The notes under the pieces: model-generated
The model's database searches: none
Told to the model about the DNA's origin: nothing
Seen by the model: the letters and a program-made list of their open reading frames with translations, nothing else
From: DASXUL01 sp036504855
Lineage (GTDB): Bacteria > Armatimonadota > DTGP01 > JAKQQT01
Direction: 5' to 3'
Assembly (NCBI GenBank): GCA_036504855.1
Contig: DASXUL010000031.1
Coordinates: 20,668-84,667 of the forward strand
Length of the DNA: 64,000 nucleotides
Position numbers and translations under genes: made by a program
Shown here: in pieces, positions 1-9,085 of the stretch
Position numbering within the stretch: position 1 is the first letter of the stretch
Layout of the letters: each line of letters starts with the position of its first letter

Positions 1-235
1 AGTACCGGTTCAAGTCATTGTCGAGGATCGCTGGGGCCGAGCCCGAGGAGCGGTAACTGGTAAATGCCGCGTTCGTAACCGTGAATGTCTCGTTTACGTC
101 GGCCTTACCGTTGTGGTTAGCGTCGTTGTTCACGACGGTGGCGTTAGCCATTGTGAAGCCGAAACCATCGGCCCGGGCAGGAGCCGTCCCCAACCCGGTC
201 AAGACGAGGAGGGCGGCCGCCCATCTCAATTTCAT
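1..235 (-). CDS. Secreted protein, N-terminal part only (runs off the window)
   Basis: The reverse strand reads ATG at 235 and stays open for 78 codons to the window edge. The first residues (MKLRWAAALLVLTGLG) followed by APARA form a typical Sec signal peptide. Next comes a segment DANHNGKADVNETFTVTN, which resembles an EF-hand or dockerin-like calcium loop running into a beta-strand, as in the linker repeats of the large subtilase at 34.3-39.4 kb. A GGAAG ribosome site lies just upstream of the ATG. The function is unknown; it is probably an extracellular structural or beta-sandwich protein. The rest of the gene is outside the window. Confidence 0.7.
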   Translation of the reverse strand, partial: MKLRWAAALLVLTGLGTAPARADGFGFTMANATVVNNDANHNGKADVNETFTVTNAAFTSYRSSGSAPAILDNDLNRY

Positions 236-873
236 CGTCTGACTTCCTTTCATTACGCGGGGAAATCCAGGGCACGCAGGGGAGCGCGCCACCAAGTTGT
301 TCGAGTGAGGGCCGCTTTCACCCGGGGTTCCCCCCGGGCGCGCCCCCATCAGGGATAAATCGTCTGCTGTATGAAAGGGAACACGCGAATCCGCCAGCAC
401 AGACGCGCGGAACCCCAGATGCGGAAATCAGAAGGGGATGACACAAGAGTGAACTACCTGCAGGGTCGGGGCCAGAAGGAGGAACCGACACACGGCGTTC
501 GGCGCTTCTCCGCTGCCGACGATCCTGTAGGATTCAGAGAGAGACTCTTTTGTGTCCGACCCCGGCCGGCGCCTTTACTACCCCGGCCCCACCAAGAGCG
601 GGCTGAGAAGCCCCTCCCAAAAAGCAGAAGGACAGCCGCTTCCCGTTCACTGCCTGGCGCCTCCATTATAATACGAATCGGGCGCGGTTTTCATCCGGCG
701 TGCCTAAAAGTTTGCCACGCGGCAATGAACGCGCGATCACGCTGATTCCGCAACAAAGAGCGGGTAGACGCACCATGAACTATGATCGGTCGCCTGAACG
801 CGGCTCTTTACCCGTATGACACGAATGGCCACGCTCCCGCAACGGGTCGGGGCTCGCTAGGAGGCGAATCGGA
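236..873. other. Long intergenic region between divergent genes
   Basis: No convincing gene is seen in these 638 bases. Short open frames exist on both strands but lack a ribosome site and recognisable composition. A GC hairpin lies at 321-338 (CCCGGGG / CCCCGGG, four-base loop), in the leader of the minus-strand gene. An ATTATAAT palindrome at 665-672 gives a TATAAT-like hexamer on either strand, without a clear -35 box. No known riboswitch was recognised. Confidence 0.4.
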
Positions 874-1908
874 TTGACGCAACCAACCACGCTTGGACGG
901 AGGCTGGCCAACGCGGGCGCAGCGGCGCTGGCGGCCGGGCTCATGGCGGCCATGGCGTACGCCCCCAACCTCAGCCCCTACCACAACCGGGTGCGCGGCG
1001 TCTTCCTCTCCGTTGCGCCAATCTCCGCCGGTTTCCTGTTAGGCGCCGCCGCGCCCGCGTTCTGCCTCCGCCGCATGCGCGCTATCCTCCTCGCCGCGGC
1101 GCTCATCCTGCTGGCCGCGCTCTGGCCCCGCCTGCGAACTGACATCCCCTCGGCCTCACGCACAATGGTCCTGGGCGGCGGCCTCTGCATCGCCGTGGTC
1201 TTCGTTCGCATCGGCATGCTCCAGGCCGGCGTTACCTGGGGCGGGCGCGAGGCGGACGATTCGGCCCCCAGATGGGCGGCGACCTTGGCCATCGCGTTCG
1301 CCTGGGCCTGGCTCGGCCTCACCGTGGCCAACCCCCGCGAAACGTTCGCCCCCACCCGCTGGCTCCTCACCGCAACCGGCGACCGGCCTTCCGCGTCCGC
1401 CCTCGCCGTGCCGATCGTCACCCGTCGAGAGTATGCAGTCTCGTCCGTGAACCCCGGGCCAGACCTGGTTCGCCGCGACGCTGGCATGTACCGGTTTGCT
1501 CTTCACAGCATAGCCGTCAAGCGCGGCGAGGCCATGGCGGCCGCCTCCGTGGAACGCCGGGACGGCGCGCCGTTGCGCGAACCAATGTGGCTCAGTGTGG
1601 ACGTCGCGGACCCGATCGCCCCCGCCTTCGGAGCCGGCCTCGACCGTGAGACCGCTCTCCTCCCCGGCGACCCCAGTCTCCGCGCCGTCCATCAATCGGG
1701 TCGCGCGAAACGCCTCACGGCTTACGCCTGGTTCGGCCTCACGCAAAGCGCCCCCTCGCTTCACGTTCGCGTTCGGCTGTGGGCTGTGCGCCGCGAGCAT
1801 CCAGACGGAGGCCTGGACCTCGTGGCTCGCCAGGACGCCGATTTCGGCCTCATCCGCGTCTCACCCCGCCTTCCGGCCTGGTTGATCGCTCCACGCCGGC
1901 GCCCATAG
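874..1908 (+). CDS. Hypothetical multi-pass membrane protein, TTG start
   Basis: This is a 344-residue protein of unrecognised family. The start is TTG, chosen because a perfect AGGAGG lies at 859-864, nine bases upstream. Hydrophobic stretches near residues 12-30, 43-62, 68-85, 94-114 and 132-148 suggest about five membrane helices. The C-terminal half (about 160-344) is soluble-looking and Arg/Asp/Pro-rich, and could be extracytoplasmic. It lies 60 bases upstream of the secreted glycosidase-like gene on the same strand, so the two may be co-transcribed. No catalytic motif is visible. Confidence 0.65.
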   Translation: MTQPTTLGRRLANAGAAALAAGLMAAMAYAPNLSPYHNRVRGVFLSVAPISAGFLLGAAAPAFCLRRMRAILLAAALILLAALWPRLRTDIPSASRTMVLGGGLCIAVVFVRIGMLQAGVTWGGREADDSAPRWAATLAIAFAWAWLGLTVANPRETFAPTRWLLTATGDRPSASALAVPIVTRREYAVSSVNPGPDLVRRDAGMYRFALHSIAVKRGEAMAAASVERRDGAPLREPMWLSVDVADPIAPAFGAGLDRETALLPGDPSLRAVHQSGRAKRLTAYAWFGLTQSAPSLHVRVRLWAVRREHPDGGLDLVARQDADFGLIRVSPRLPAWLIAPRRRP

Positions 1909-1968
1909 CCATACGCCTGCCGCAACGCCTAGGATGGCCGGGAGCACAACGCGTCCGAGGAGAACGCC

Positions 1969-4605
1969 ATGCACATCGTTCGTCTCTGTCTTCCGGCGCT
2001 GCTGGCGGTTGCGGGCCACGCGACCGAGCCGGCGGCGCCCCTCGTGAAGGACCTCGTTCAGTTCGCCGGCGGAAAGCCCGTTCCCATCGTGGCTGTGGCC
2101 GCATGGGACGGGGCTGTTGAGCGCTCCGGGCCTCCGCCTTCAACAGCCGGCAAGGCATGGCTCCCGGCTCTCCAGGCCATCGCCGAAGGAGCCTCGACAC
2201 CAAGCGATACCGCCATCCCCTTCGGTTTCGGCGCCGTGTGGACCATTGCGCCCGACGAGATGACGGTCCCCAGCCTGCCCATCGGCCCGTTCGACCCGCT
2301 GACGACCCTACGGGCGGACACCCTGTTTCCGATGGTCGCCGCCAGCCTAACGCCGGAACAGATGGAGAAGGCCTCCGCGGGCGGGTTGACCTGGAATGAT
2401 TGGACGGTGGACCAGCAGCGCCTGCTCACCGCCGCGTTTAGCCGGCCCGGCCTCTCCGCCTCCACGGTATCGTGGGCGGGCGGGGTACCAACATCGCGCG
2501 CCACACCGTTGCCCGGCGGCGCGCTGCCCATCTGGCGCGCAAGGGTGCGCCTTGGGCTGGCCTTTCGATATCTGCGCATCCCCGCCGCGGACGGTGGATT
2601 CGGCTCTGGGTACTATCTGCACACCGAAGAGCCGCGGCTCCGTTTCCCTTCCGAATCGATGTCTCCCATCGGGTACGACCCCCCGATTACGTCGCACTGC
2701 CGACAGACCGCCAGACTGAAGCCGCAGGGCATCGCCTTCGGCAGCGCGGCGCTGTCGGCCCCGATCGGCGTCTCCGGTTCCCTCACCGTCGCCGAGGTCG
2801 TCAAGGCCGCCGCTGCGGCAACCGGTCTGTCGATAAAGGTCGATCCGCATTTCGCCGGCAAGCCCGCCTTCGTTGGCGACTCCAGGTTGCGCGCCGGCGA
2901 CGTTATGAAGGCTCTGGCGTTCGACCTCAGCGCCGCGTGGCGTCGCATTGGCCGTCACCTGTACCTGGCGTGGGACATGCTGGGTTTCGCGGCGTTCGAC
3001 ACGCTGCTGCGGGAGACCGCCGAACCCGTGCAGGAGGCGTTGCGCACCTTCTCGGCATCGATCGCCAGAAGCGGTTGGGTGGCCGACGCGTTCCAATACG
3101 TGGCGCCGCGGGCCGCGGCGCGAATCGGCCCAACCCCGGAACAAGTTGCCGCGCTCGCACGGGTCCCCCCCATCACGGCGAACGTGATCAACGCGGAGGA
3201 CGCCAGTACGCTTCCCTTCAGCCAGTTGACTTCGGCGCAGCAGGCCGCCATCCGCGCGGTGATGCCGCCGATCGAGCCCGGCGATCTCCAGCGCGCCGTC
3301 GTCGGTAACCTGACCATCGAGGCCACCGTTCAGGTTCCAGGGCTGCCGCCGATGCTGCTAGGCGAAAACGGGCTCGCGGGGATTGACGCCGTGTTCACCG
3401 CGCCCGCGCCGGCCCAGAATCCCAAGGCCGACTGGCCGCCGAAGAACCTGCCGGGCGAGGGCTCCATCCGGTTGCCGCAGCCGGTGCGAGCGCTGGCGCC
3501 GACCCTCCTCACCCGCGGCGAATGGCCCCGACTGCTGGAGCAGATGCGCCGAAAGGGCCTCAATTGCCTGTACTTCCCCGTGCTGTGGGACGGACACGCA
3601 ACCTTCCCGTGCAAAGCCTTCCCGCTGGCTCCAGAGGCGCGCGGCGTGGATCTGCTGGCCGAGGTAGCGACACGGGCGAAGCCGCTTGGCATTCGCGTTG
3701 TTGGAGTTGTCCATACGCTCGCGTGGCGCTTCCCTGGAGGCGGCGAGCTCCACTGGCTGCACCGGCATCCGGAAATGGTGGACGTGGACGCGGCGGGCCG
3801 CACGCGGCGCGAATGGGCCACGCCGGAACGGTTGCGCTCGCCGCTCTACAAAGGCGCCGACTGGGCGGAGGACCCACTCGCGTTTTCCGATATGGCGGAC
3901 CCGACCCTGCCGGCGGTGCGCTCACGCCTGCTGGCCTTCTGCGCCGAGCTGCGGGCCCACGGCGGCCTTGACGGCGTGGCGCTGGCCCATTGGACACGCG
4001 GCGCGGGCCAAGATTACCCCGGCTCGCTGATGCCGATGTTGGGTTACACGATACCTGCCCGCGCGGCCTTCCTCGAAAAGCGCGACGAGGATATCGCCGA
4101 CACGCCGTTGGAGCCATTCTGGCGAGGGCGAACGTGGTCGCCGTTCGGCCCCGCCGATCAGAGGCTCGTGTTCTCGGACACGGCGAGCCAGTGGCGGGGG
4201 CTGCAGTGGGATGCGGAGATCGATCTGGTGGACGCGCTGGAAGACGAACTGCGCAAGACGTGGATAGCCGGCGTGAGCGTGTTCTACCCCTATGAAGCCG
4301 CAGTCCCGGCGCCGTTGGCGGCCAAGCGATTGGAAGCGGATACGCTCATCGCCTCAACCGCTTCGGGGAAAGGGGAGTACCAATGGCTTCCGGCGCCGAA
4401 GCCCGTCGATCCCGCGCCCGGCTACATCCAGACCTACCTCGGCGACGAACTGGCGAAGGCCAACGAGAACCGCGCCGCCCGAGCCGCCATCCGCCTTCAG
4501 CGCCTCACCGGCCCCTCCGCCGCCAACCTCGCCGGCGTCGTGCTGGACTTCACCACCGGCCCAGACCTGATGTGGGATGCGTTGAGGTTGGTCGCCGGGC
4601 CGTGA
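1969..4605 (+). CDS. Secreted protein with STN-like and GHL10-type glycosidase-like domains
   Basis: This 878-residue protein has an N-terminal signal peptide (about residues 1-18) and a GAGGAGAA ribosome site. Residues about 268-330 (VAEVVKAAAAATGLSIKVD and following) resemble the STN/secretin short domain. Residues about 506-790 resemble the glycosyl hydrolase-like 10 (GHL10, DUF187) TIM barrel: a beta-strand with LNCLYFPVLWDG, then IRVVGVVHTLAWRF, then a strand with LDGVALAHW. This fold is found in enzymes acting on carbohydrate or peptidoglycan-like substrates, but catalytic residues cannot be assigned here. The STN-GHL10 combination is unusual. The gene ends five bases before a heptad-armed inverted repeat. 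Confidence 0.6.
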   Translation: MHIVRLCLPALLAVAGHATEPAAPLVKDLVQFAGGKPVPIVAVAAWDGAVERSGPPPSTAGKAWLPALQAIAEGASTPSDTAIPFGFGAVWTIAPDEMTVPSLPIGPFDPLTTLRADTLFPMVAASLTPEQMEKASAGGLTWNDWTVDQQRLLTAAFSRPGLSASTVSWAGGVPTSRATPLPGGALPIWRARVRLGLAFRYLRIPAADGGFGSGYYLHTEEPRLRFPSESMSPIGYDPPITSHCRQTARLKPQGIAFGSAALSAPIGVSGSLTVAEVVKAAAAATGLSIKVDPHFAGKPAFVGDSRLRAGDVMKALAFDLSAAWRRIGRHLYLAWDMLGFAAFDTLLRETAEPVQEALRTFSASIARSGWVADAFQYVAPRAAARIGPTPEQVAALARVPPITANVINAEDASTLPFSQLTSAQQAAIRAVMPPIEPGDLQRAVVGNLTIEATVQVPGLPPMLLGENGLAGIDAVFTAPAPAQNPKADWPPKNLPGEGSIRLPQPVRALAPTLLTRGEWPRLLEQMRRKGLNCLYFPVLWDGHATFPCKAFPLAPEARGVDLLAEVATRAKPLGIRVVGVVHTLAWRFPGGGELHWLHRHPEMVDVDAAGRTRREWATPERLRSPLYKGADWAEDPLAFSDMADPTLPAVRSRLLAFCAELRAHGGLDGVALAHWTRGAGQDYPGSLMPMLGYTIPARAAFLEKRDEDIADTPLEPFWRGRTWSPFGPADQRLVFSDTASQWRGLQWDAEIDLVDALEDELRKTWIAGVSVFYPYEAAVPAPLAAKRLEADTLIASTASGKGEYQWLPAPKPVDPAPGYIQTYLGDELAKANENRAARAAIRLQRLTGPSAANLAGVVLDFTTGPDLMWDALRLVAGP

Positions 4606-4609
4606 CGCG

Positions 4610-4724
4610 TCAGCTGTCAGCTATCAGCCTTCAGCAATCAACCGGAAGCTCCGCCCAACGAGGACAGTATCCTCGACGGGCGGAGCTTCCGGCTGATGGC
4701 TGAAGGCTGATAGCAGACAGCTGA
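4610..4724. repeat. Heptad-armed inverted repeat R1 (between convergent genes)
   Basis: The left arm (4610-4656) is a run of TCAGCTG/TCAGCTA/TCAGCCT/TCAGCAA heptads followed by CCGGAAGCTCCGCCC. The right arm (4678-4724) is its near-complete reverse complement. The 21-base loop contains a small GAGGA/TCCTC hairpin. It fills the gap between two converging genes and could act as a bidirectional terminator, although no T-tract follows. Confidence 0.85.
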
Positions 4725-4730
4725 TATTCC

Positions 4731-5669
4731 TCACGCCATCGTGCGGTCCAGGCGGTTGAGCTGGAACTCCACGGGGGCGGCGGCGGCCAGCAGTTGCGTG
4801 GTGGTCTCGGTCTGGATGATCACGTCGTTGATGTCGGCCAGCACCTGTTCCGGCGGCAGGGTGCGGATCTGGTCGGAGATCAGGCCGAAGGTATTCTCGA
4901 TGAGGTCAAGCTGGCACTCCAGGTTGGTGATGATGTTGCCCAGTTCGCCGATCCGCTCGCGCCGCTTCTGAACCACTTCCAGGTTCTTCTGAAGCACGAG
5001 GCGGTTGGCGTCGTTGGCCGCGCCCGCGACGCTGCCCTTAAGCTGCTCGATACGGGAATCCAGCCCTGTTTGAACCTGCTCGATGATGGAGGCCATCTCG
5101 GCGGTCTTGCGGGGCTGGCCGTTCACCGGGATGCGCAGCCCATCCTGTTTCTCGGTGATGAGCACGCTGGCCAGGTCGAAAATGCGGTCCACCCATCCGG
5201 CGCCCTGGAAAACCGGGCCCGGCGTTGGGCGCACCATGTCCACCAGGTATGCGCGGTACTGCGCGGACTTCGCGCCGAACTGGAGGAACTTGTCCAGCAG
5301 CACGTCCATCTGGCGGCAAACGATGACTGTGTGCTCACGGCCGAAACCGATTGCGGCGGCGTTGGGAAGCTGGTTGCGCATGGTTTCCAGGCGCTGGAAG
5401 CGGCCGCGATCCTGCGGCAGCAAGCCGGGCAGGATTTCGCGCTTCATCTTGGCGCGCTCCAACTGCCGGGTGCGCAGAGCGCGCCCCTCCAGCACGTTGC
5501 GGTACCAGCCGCTGTCAGGCACGAAGAGCATGTAGCCGAGTTCCATGGCGGCGGCAACGAAGAGCACCGCCGGATCCTCCGTGGCCATCGCCACAAAGAA
5601 GGCGAACACCACGAACAGGAGGTTCAGGGGCTCCGCAAACGCCGACTTCACGGTTTGTGGCACTCTCAT
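4731..5669 (-). CDS. Membrane-anchored coiled-coil protein, unknown function
   Basis: The protein is 312 residues. The N-terminus carries one or two hydrophobic segments (about residues 14-50), followed by a long charged, helix-rich region. Residues about 185-260 (IEQVQTGLDSRIEQLKGSV, then KNLEVVQKRRERIGELGNI) have coiled-coil spacing. I do not recognise the family. It is the last gene of a minus-strand cluster TonB, PspA, substrate-binding-like protein and this gene. The PspA neighbour is itself coiled-coil and membrane-associated, so a role in the same envelope process is a reasonable inference. The stop lies seven bases from repeat R1. Confidence 0.6.
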   Translation of the reverse strand: MRVPQTVKSAFAEPLNLLFVVFAFFVAMATEDPAVLFVAAAMELGYMLFVPDSGWYRNVLEGRALRTRQLERAKMKREILPGLLPQDRGRFQRLETMRNQLPNAAAIGFGREHTVIVCRQMDVLLDKFLQFGAKSAQYRAYLVDMVRPTPGPVFQGAGWVDRIFDLASVLITEKQDGLRIPVNGQPRKTAEMASIIEQVQTGLDSRIEQLKGSVAGAANDANRLVLQKNLEVVQKRRERIGELGNIITNLECQLDLIENTFGLISDQIRTLPPEQVLADINDVIIQTETTTQLLAAAAPVEFQLNRLDRTMA

Positions 5670-5773
5670 CTGTTCTTCCTATCACCCGCTCCAGGCCAAC
5701 GTTGGTGAACACATCGTCCGCGGCGTCGCGTTCCATGCTCCAAAGAATCGACGTTCGCGCCGCAGCCTGCGGT

Positions 5774-6835
5774 TCAGTGCTCCGCGATGGCGTCTCGCAA
5801 GGGACCCGCGTCCATAGGCGCTGAAAAGTCGGGCAACGGGCCGCTTGTGACGGCTCTCGCCTGCTTGGCCGCCAATCTCGCGTAGCCCGCCATTCCGCCG
5901 GCCAGGCCGGCGAAGGCCATTTGGTCCGTCACGCTGGCCGGCGCAAGCTGACGCGAAAGGTCTTCAGCGTTGATGCCGGTCGCCTTCGCCTGTTCGGCCA
6001 CGTAACGCTTCCAGTCTGAAGTGTTCCCCGAAATGGCTTCCTGGCCCTTCAACCAGGCCCGCACCAGGCGGGTAACCGTCTCGGGGCTCCGCCTCGCCAA
6101 AGCGGCGCTAACCACCAGAACGTCCGGCATCGCCGCCGGCAACTTCGCCGTGCTTTGCCATGTCGGCCACTGGCGCGCGCGGGCCGGCATCTGGTCCACC
6201 CTCCCGGCGATGGCCTTCGCGGCGCCGTTGGGACTGCGCGCCGCGCCGTCTCGGATCGTTCGCAGAGCCTTGCTCTTCTCCTCCGGGCTGTACCGCGCGG
6301 ATCCGTACACCACGGCCATCAGATAGTCCGCGCTGCCGGACCGGGTGGTGTCCACCGCCTGGTCCGCCGGAGCGGGCTTCCCATCCTCGGTGCGAACGGC
6401 GTCTGAGCCGGCCCGCCACGAGACAAGCAAAACCACCGGCGGCGGCGCTTCGCCGTCCATCGCCGCGCGGACGACGCTTGGATAGTCCACCACGGCCGCA
6501 TCCAACGATCCGCTCGCCAGCCCGGACACCGGGTCCTGATTCGCATCCGCCCAGGACACGCGTTCCAGGCGAACCGGCTGTCCAAGCCCATCGGCCAGAG
6601 CCGGGTTGGGCACGACGCCCGGTTGACTCAGGTCCAGCGCAGCCGGGGGCGGGCAGCCCGCGTAACCAATCACGAAGCCATCGTGCGCGGAGGGAACCGC
6701 GCGAGGCAGAATAGCGGCAACCGGCCGGGCCCTCGGGAGCCGGTGGCGAACCGTAGACGTTGCCCGCCAGAGCCCGTAGAGGCCGGCAAGTCCCAGGGCG
6801 AACGCGGCGAGCTTCCCGGCGAACCGAAGGCGCAT
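5774..6835 (-). CDS. Membrane-anchored periplasmic substrate-binding-like protein (NMT1/SsuA type)
   Basis: The protein is 353 residues with an N-terminal hydrophobic anchor or signal (residues about 8-26). The body resembles type-2 periplasmic binding proteins of the nitrate/sulfonate (NMT1/SsuA) group: an early strand (FVIGYAGCPPPAALDL), then a GSLDAAVVDYPSVV segment typical of the ligand cleft. No ABC permease or ATPase gene is nearby, so it may not be a transporter subunit. It starts seven bases after the pspA-like stop, which suggests one transcript and a function linked to PspA. The ligand is unknown. Confidence 0.6.
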   Translation of the reverse strand: MRLRFAGKLAAFALGLAGLYGLWRATSTVRHRLPRARPVAAILPRAVPSAHDGFVIGYAGCPPPAALDLSQPGVVPNPALADGLGQPVRLERVSWADANQDPVSGLASGSLDAAVVDYPSVVRAAMDGEAPPPVVLLVSWRAGSDAVRTEDGKPAPADQAVDTTRSGSADYLMAVVYGSARYSPEEKSKALRTIRDGAARSPNGAAKAIAGRVDQMPARARQWPTWQSTAKLPAAMPDVLVVSAALARRSPETVTRLVRAWLKGQEAISGNTSDWKRYVAEQAKATGINAEDLSRQLAPASVTDQMAFAGLAGGMAGYARLAAKQARAVTSGPLPDFSAPMDAGPLRDAIAEH

Positions 6836-6842
6836 TGGCCCC

Positions 6843-7607
6843 CTACTGTTTCTGTTCGATGGTCGTTTGAACCGGCATCTCGACGGTCTCCGACTGCGCC
6901 GGGTTCAGTTGCCGGGCGCTGTCGCTTCCCGCCGGAGCCAGGCCGAGTTGCTGCTGGTACTGCAGGTACGCGGTGGAGGCGGCCATCGAGGCCGCGCTGG
7001 CCTTCACCTGGGCGAGTTGGGCCTCGGTAGACCGTCCGCTCACTTCCAGCATGCCCTGGGCCTTGGCATAACGCTCGTCGATGCGGCGGCTCACTTCGTC
7101 CAGCACGGCGGAATCGTCGCCGGATTCGAAGGAGGCGCGGAGCTGCGCCATCTGCTCCACCATCGCCGCCTGCTTATTCTTGTTGATCTGCTGCAGAGCC
7201 TGCTGCGTGCGGCGCTCCACTTCGGACTCGTAGGCGTCCAGAAGCTGCTTCGCCTGCTCCGCCGCCTGCTGCGCGAGGTCGAGCTGATGCTGCTTGTCGC
7301 CGAGGCCTGCCTCCAGGGTCTGCTTGCGGCCAATGAGCACCTCAGCGGCCTGACGCATGGACTCTCCGCCTCGAACGGCGGCGACGATCTGCGGCTCCAG
7401 AGCGGCCAGCTCGCGCTGCGCGGTGTCCAGATCGGCCTGGGCCATGTTGCGAGCGCCCAGGGCGCTGGCGACGGCCATGCGCATCTTCGGCACCTTGGCG
7501 CGCATATCGCGCATCAACTGCTTGAGGGTGAGCTCGGGGTCTTCGGCGTTCTCAAAGAAGGCGCCCCAGAAGCCGCGCCAGATGCGAACGAACCAGTTGG
7601 TGAACAT
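6843..7607 (-). CDS. pspA: PspA/IM30 family membrane-stress protein
   Basis: PspA/IM30/Vipp1 proteins bind and stabilise stressed cytoplasmic membranes as ESCRT-III-like assemblies. The 254-residue product begins MFTNWFVRIWRGFWGAF, matching the amphipathic N-terminal helix of the family, continues with ENAEDPELTLKQLMRDM, and is almost entirely coiled coil to about residue 200. The open frame extends 57 codons further upstream, but the family N-terminus fixes the start at 7607. A GGAAAGGAA ribosome site lies upstream. The C-terminal 50 residues are low-complexity. It sits between a TonB-like gene and a substrate-binding-like gene on the same strand. Confidence 0.88.
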   Translation of the reverse strand: MFTNWFVRIWRGFWGAFFENAEDPELTLKQLMRDMRAKVPKMRMAVASALGARNMAQADLDTAQRELAALEPQIVAAVRGGESMRQAAEVLIGRKQTLEAGLGDKQHQLDLAQQAAEQAKQLLDAYESEVERRTQQALQQINKNKQAAMVEQMAQLRASFESGDDSAVLDEVSRRIDERYAKAQGMLEVSGRSTEAQLAQVKASAASMAASTAYLQYQQQLGLAPAGSDSARQLNPAQSETVEMPVQTTIEQKQ

Positions 7608-7752
7608 CGCGAGTTGACCGTTCCTTTCCCAATCGCCGGAGCGCCCCGGCGCGTTATGGCAAACCAGACGGGGATGTCGTCTCTCCCCTGCGTCTATCGA
7701 TACGCCCGCACGGCCCCCAAGGTTACGCGAACCTCCGGCAACCGGCGGCGGT

Positions 7753-8475
7753 TTACTGCGAGAGCTGGAACACGACATTGCGGTTGGCGCGCACCTCGGC
7801 GGGACGGCCGTGGCGAAGCGCCGGGCGGAACTTGAGGCGTTTCACATAGTCTACCGCGGCGTCGTCCAGACGATTGTCGCCGGATGACTGGGTAACGTGA
7901 GCCTCGCTGACGGTTCCCTCGGTTGAGATGGTGAACCCGACCTTGGCCGTGCCCTGCACGCCGTCGTTGTACGCGGAGGCGGGGTACTCCTGCGCTGGGT
8001 CGTTCATCTTCACGGGGTCCCGATCGACATCGCTGGAGGAGTCGGAGGAATCAGATGAATCGCCGGCCGTGTCCGCGTGATCGTCCGGCGTCACCGTTGG
8101 AGGCTCGGAATCCTTGGGCAAAACCACGGGGGGCTCCACCTGACGGTAAGCCGGCTGCTTCGCGGCCTTGGAGGGCGCCGGCGCCAGGGTGGGCGGCGTT
8201 GCCACGGGCGCGGGAACGGGAACTGGGGTGGCCGCCACCGGCGGCACTTCGGTTACAGTTACCTTCCCCTTCGGAAGCGCGGGAGGAGGCGCCACGGTGG
8301 GGGCCGCCACGGGCGCCGGGGAGGAGGCGGGAGGCGGCGAGTTGCGCTTCCCTACGTAGTAAGCGCCCAGGATCAGCAGGGCGATGACGGGCAGCATGGC
8401 CCACCAACGCGGATCAGTCTTCCGTGTCTCGTCCGTCCTCACGACGTTTGGTTGCTGCGTGCCCTTGGGCTCCAT
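7753..8475 (-). CDS. TonB-like energy transducer
   Basis: The 240-residue protein has the TonB layout: a short cytoplasmic N-terminus, one membrane helix (WAMLPVIALLILGAYYVG, about residues 25-42), a Pro/Ala/Val-rich periplasmic spacer (about 45-125), a Ser/Asp-rich stretch (SSDSSDSSSD), and a C-terminal TonB domain (about 155-240, with VGFTISTEGTVSEAHVTQSS). The start at 8475 is favoured over an upstream ATG because AAGGAG lies six bases before it. TonB transmits proton-motive force to outer-membrane receptors, which implies a diderm envelope. No ExbB/ExbD or receptor gene is in the window. Confidence 0.85.
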   Translation of the reverse strand: MEPKGTQQPNVVRTDETRKTDPRWWAMLPVIALLILGAYYVGKRNSPPPASSPAPVAAPTVAPPPALPKGKVTVTEVPPVAATPVPVPAPVATPPTLAPAPSKAAKQPAYRQVEPPVVLPKDSEPPTVTPDDHADTAGDSSDSSDSSSDVDRDPVKMNDPAQEYPASAYNDGVQGTAKVGFTISTEGTVSEAHVTQSSGDNRLDDAAVDYVKRLKFRPALRHGRPAEVRANRNVVFQLSQ

Positions 8476-8677
8476 CCCCTGCTCCTTCCGGTGGCATTCA
8501 CACAAGATGATAGCACCGGAATCGGAGACCGTTCACCGCCAGCGCATGAAGTCACCGCGGATAACAAAGGGGACACGGAGTTACACGCGACGCTCGGGCA
8601 ATGATCAACGACCGTTCCCGAACCCTCCGTGCGGCGCCGTGCCCCCTATGTTACGCTCCGCGGTGCGCCCGCCTGGC

Positions 8678-9001
8678 CTAAAGGTGCGGCTGGAGCTTGC
8701 CGGCGATGGCCTGTTTCGGCATGGCGCCGATGATCTGATCCACGCGCTCGCCGTTCTTGAAGATCATCAGCGTGGGGATGCTCATGATGCCGAACGAGCC
8801 GGCGATGCCGGGCGCCTCGTCCGTGTTCACCTTCACCACCTTGAGTTTGCCCGCGTAATCCTTCGCCAACTCCTCAACAACGGGGGCCACCATACGACAG
8901 GGGCCACACCAGGGAGCCCAGAAATCCACCAGTACGGTGATCGGGCTATCCAACACTTCCTGCTGGAAGTTCTGCTCGTTTACTTCAGTCGCGGCGCTCA
9001 T
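8678..9001 (-). CDS. trxA: Thioredoxin
   Basis: The 107-residue protein has the canonical thioredoxin active site WCGPC within DFWAPWCGPCRMVAPVVEEL and the cis-proline segment SIPTLMIFKNGE. It reduces disulfides in cytoplasmic proteins and would supply electrons for enzymes such as ribonucleotide reductase. The ATG at 9001 is preferred over a GTG at 9010 because AAGGAG is ten bases from the ATG and only two from the GTG. A TATAAT hexamer lies just upstream (9022-9027, reverse strand). Confidence 0.96.
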   Translation of the reverse strand: MSAATEVNEQNFQQEVLDSPITVLVDFWAPWCGPCRMVAPVVEELAKDYAGKLKVVKVNTDEAPGIAGSFGIMSIPTLMIFKNGERVDQIIGAMPKQAIAGKLQPHL

Positions 9002-9021
9002 ACCGTTCACTACTCCTTGAG

Positions 9022-9027
9022 ATTATA
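9022..9027 (-). promoter_or_regulatory. Candidate -10 box for trxA
   Basis: The reverse strand reads TATAAT about 20 bases before the trxA start, immediately ahead of the AAGGAG ribosome site. No recognisable -35 hexamer is at the expected spacing, so the assignment is tentative. Confidence 0.35.
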
Positions 9028-9085
9028 CGAGATCTGGCCGCCGGCCCGCTCTCGTCTGCCATACACAGATGGACCCAAGGGCCCA

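Noticed and set aside
371..745. A 124-codon plus-strand frame in the 5' intergenic region
   Set aside because: No ribosome site, basic low-complexity translation and no similarity to a known family.
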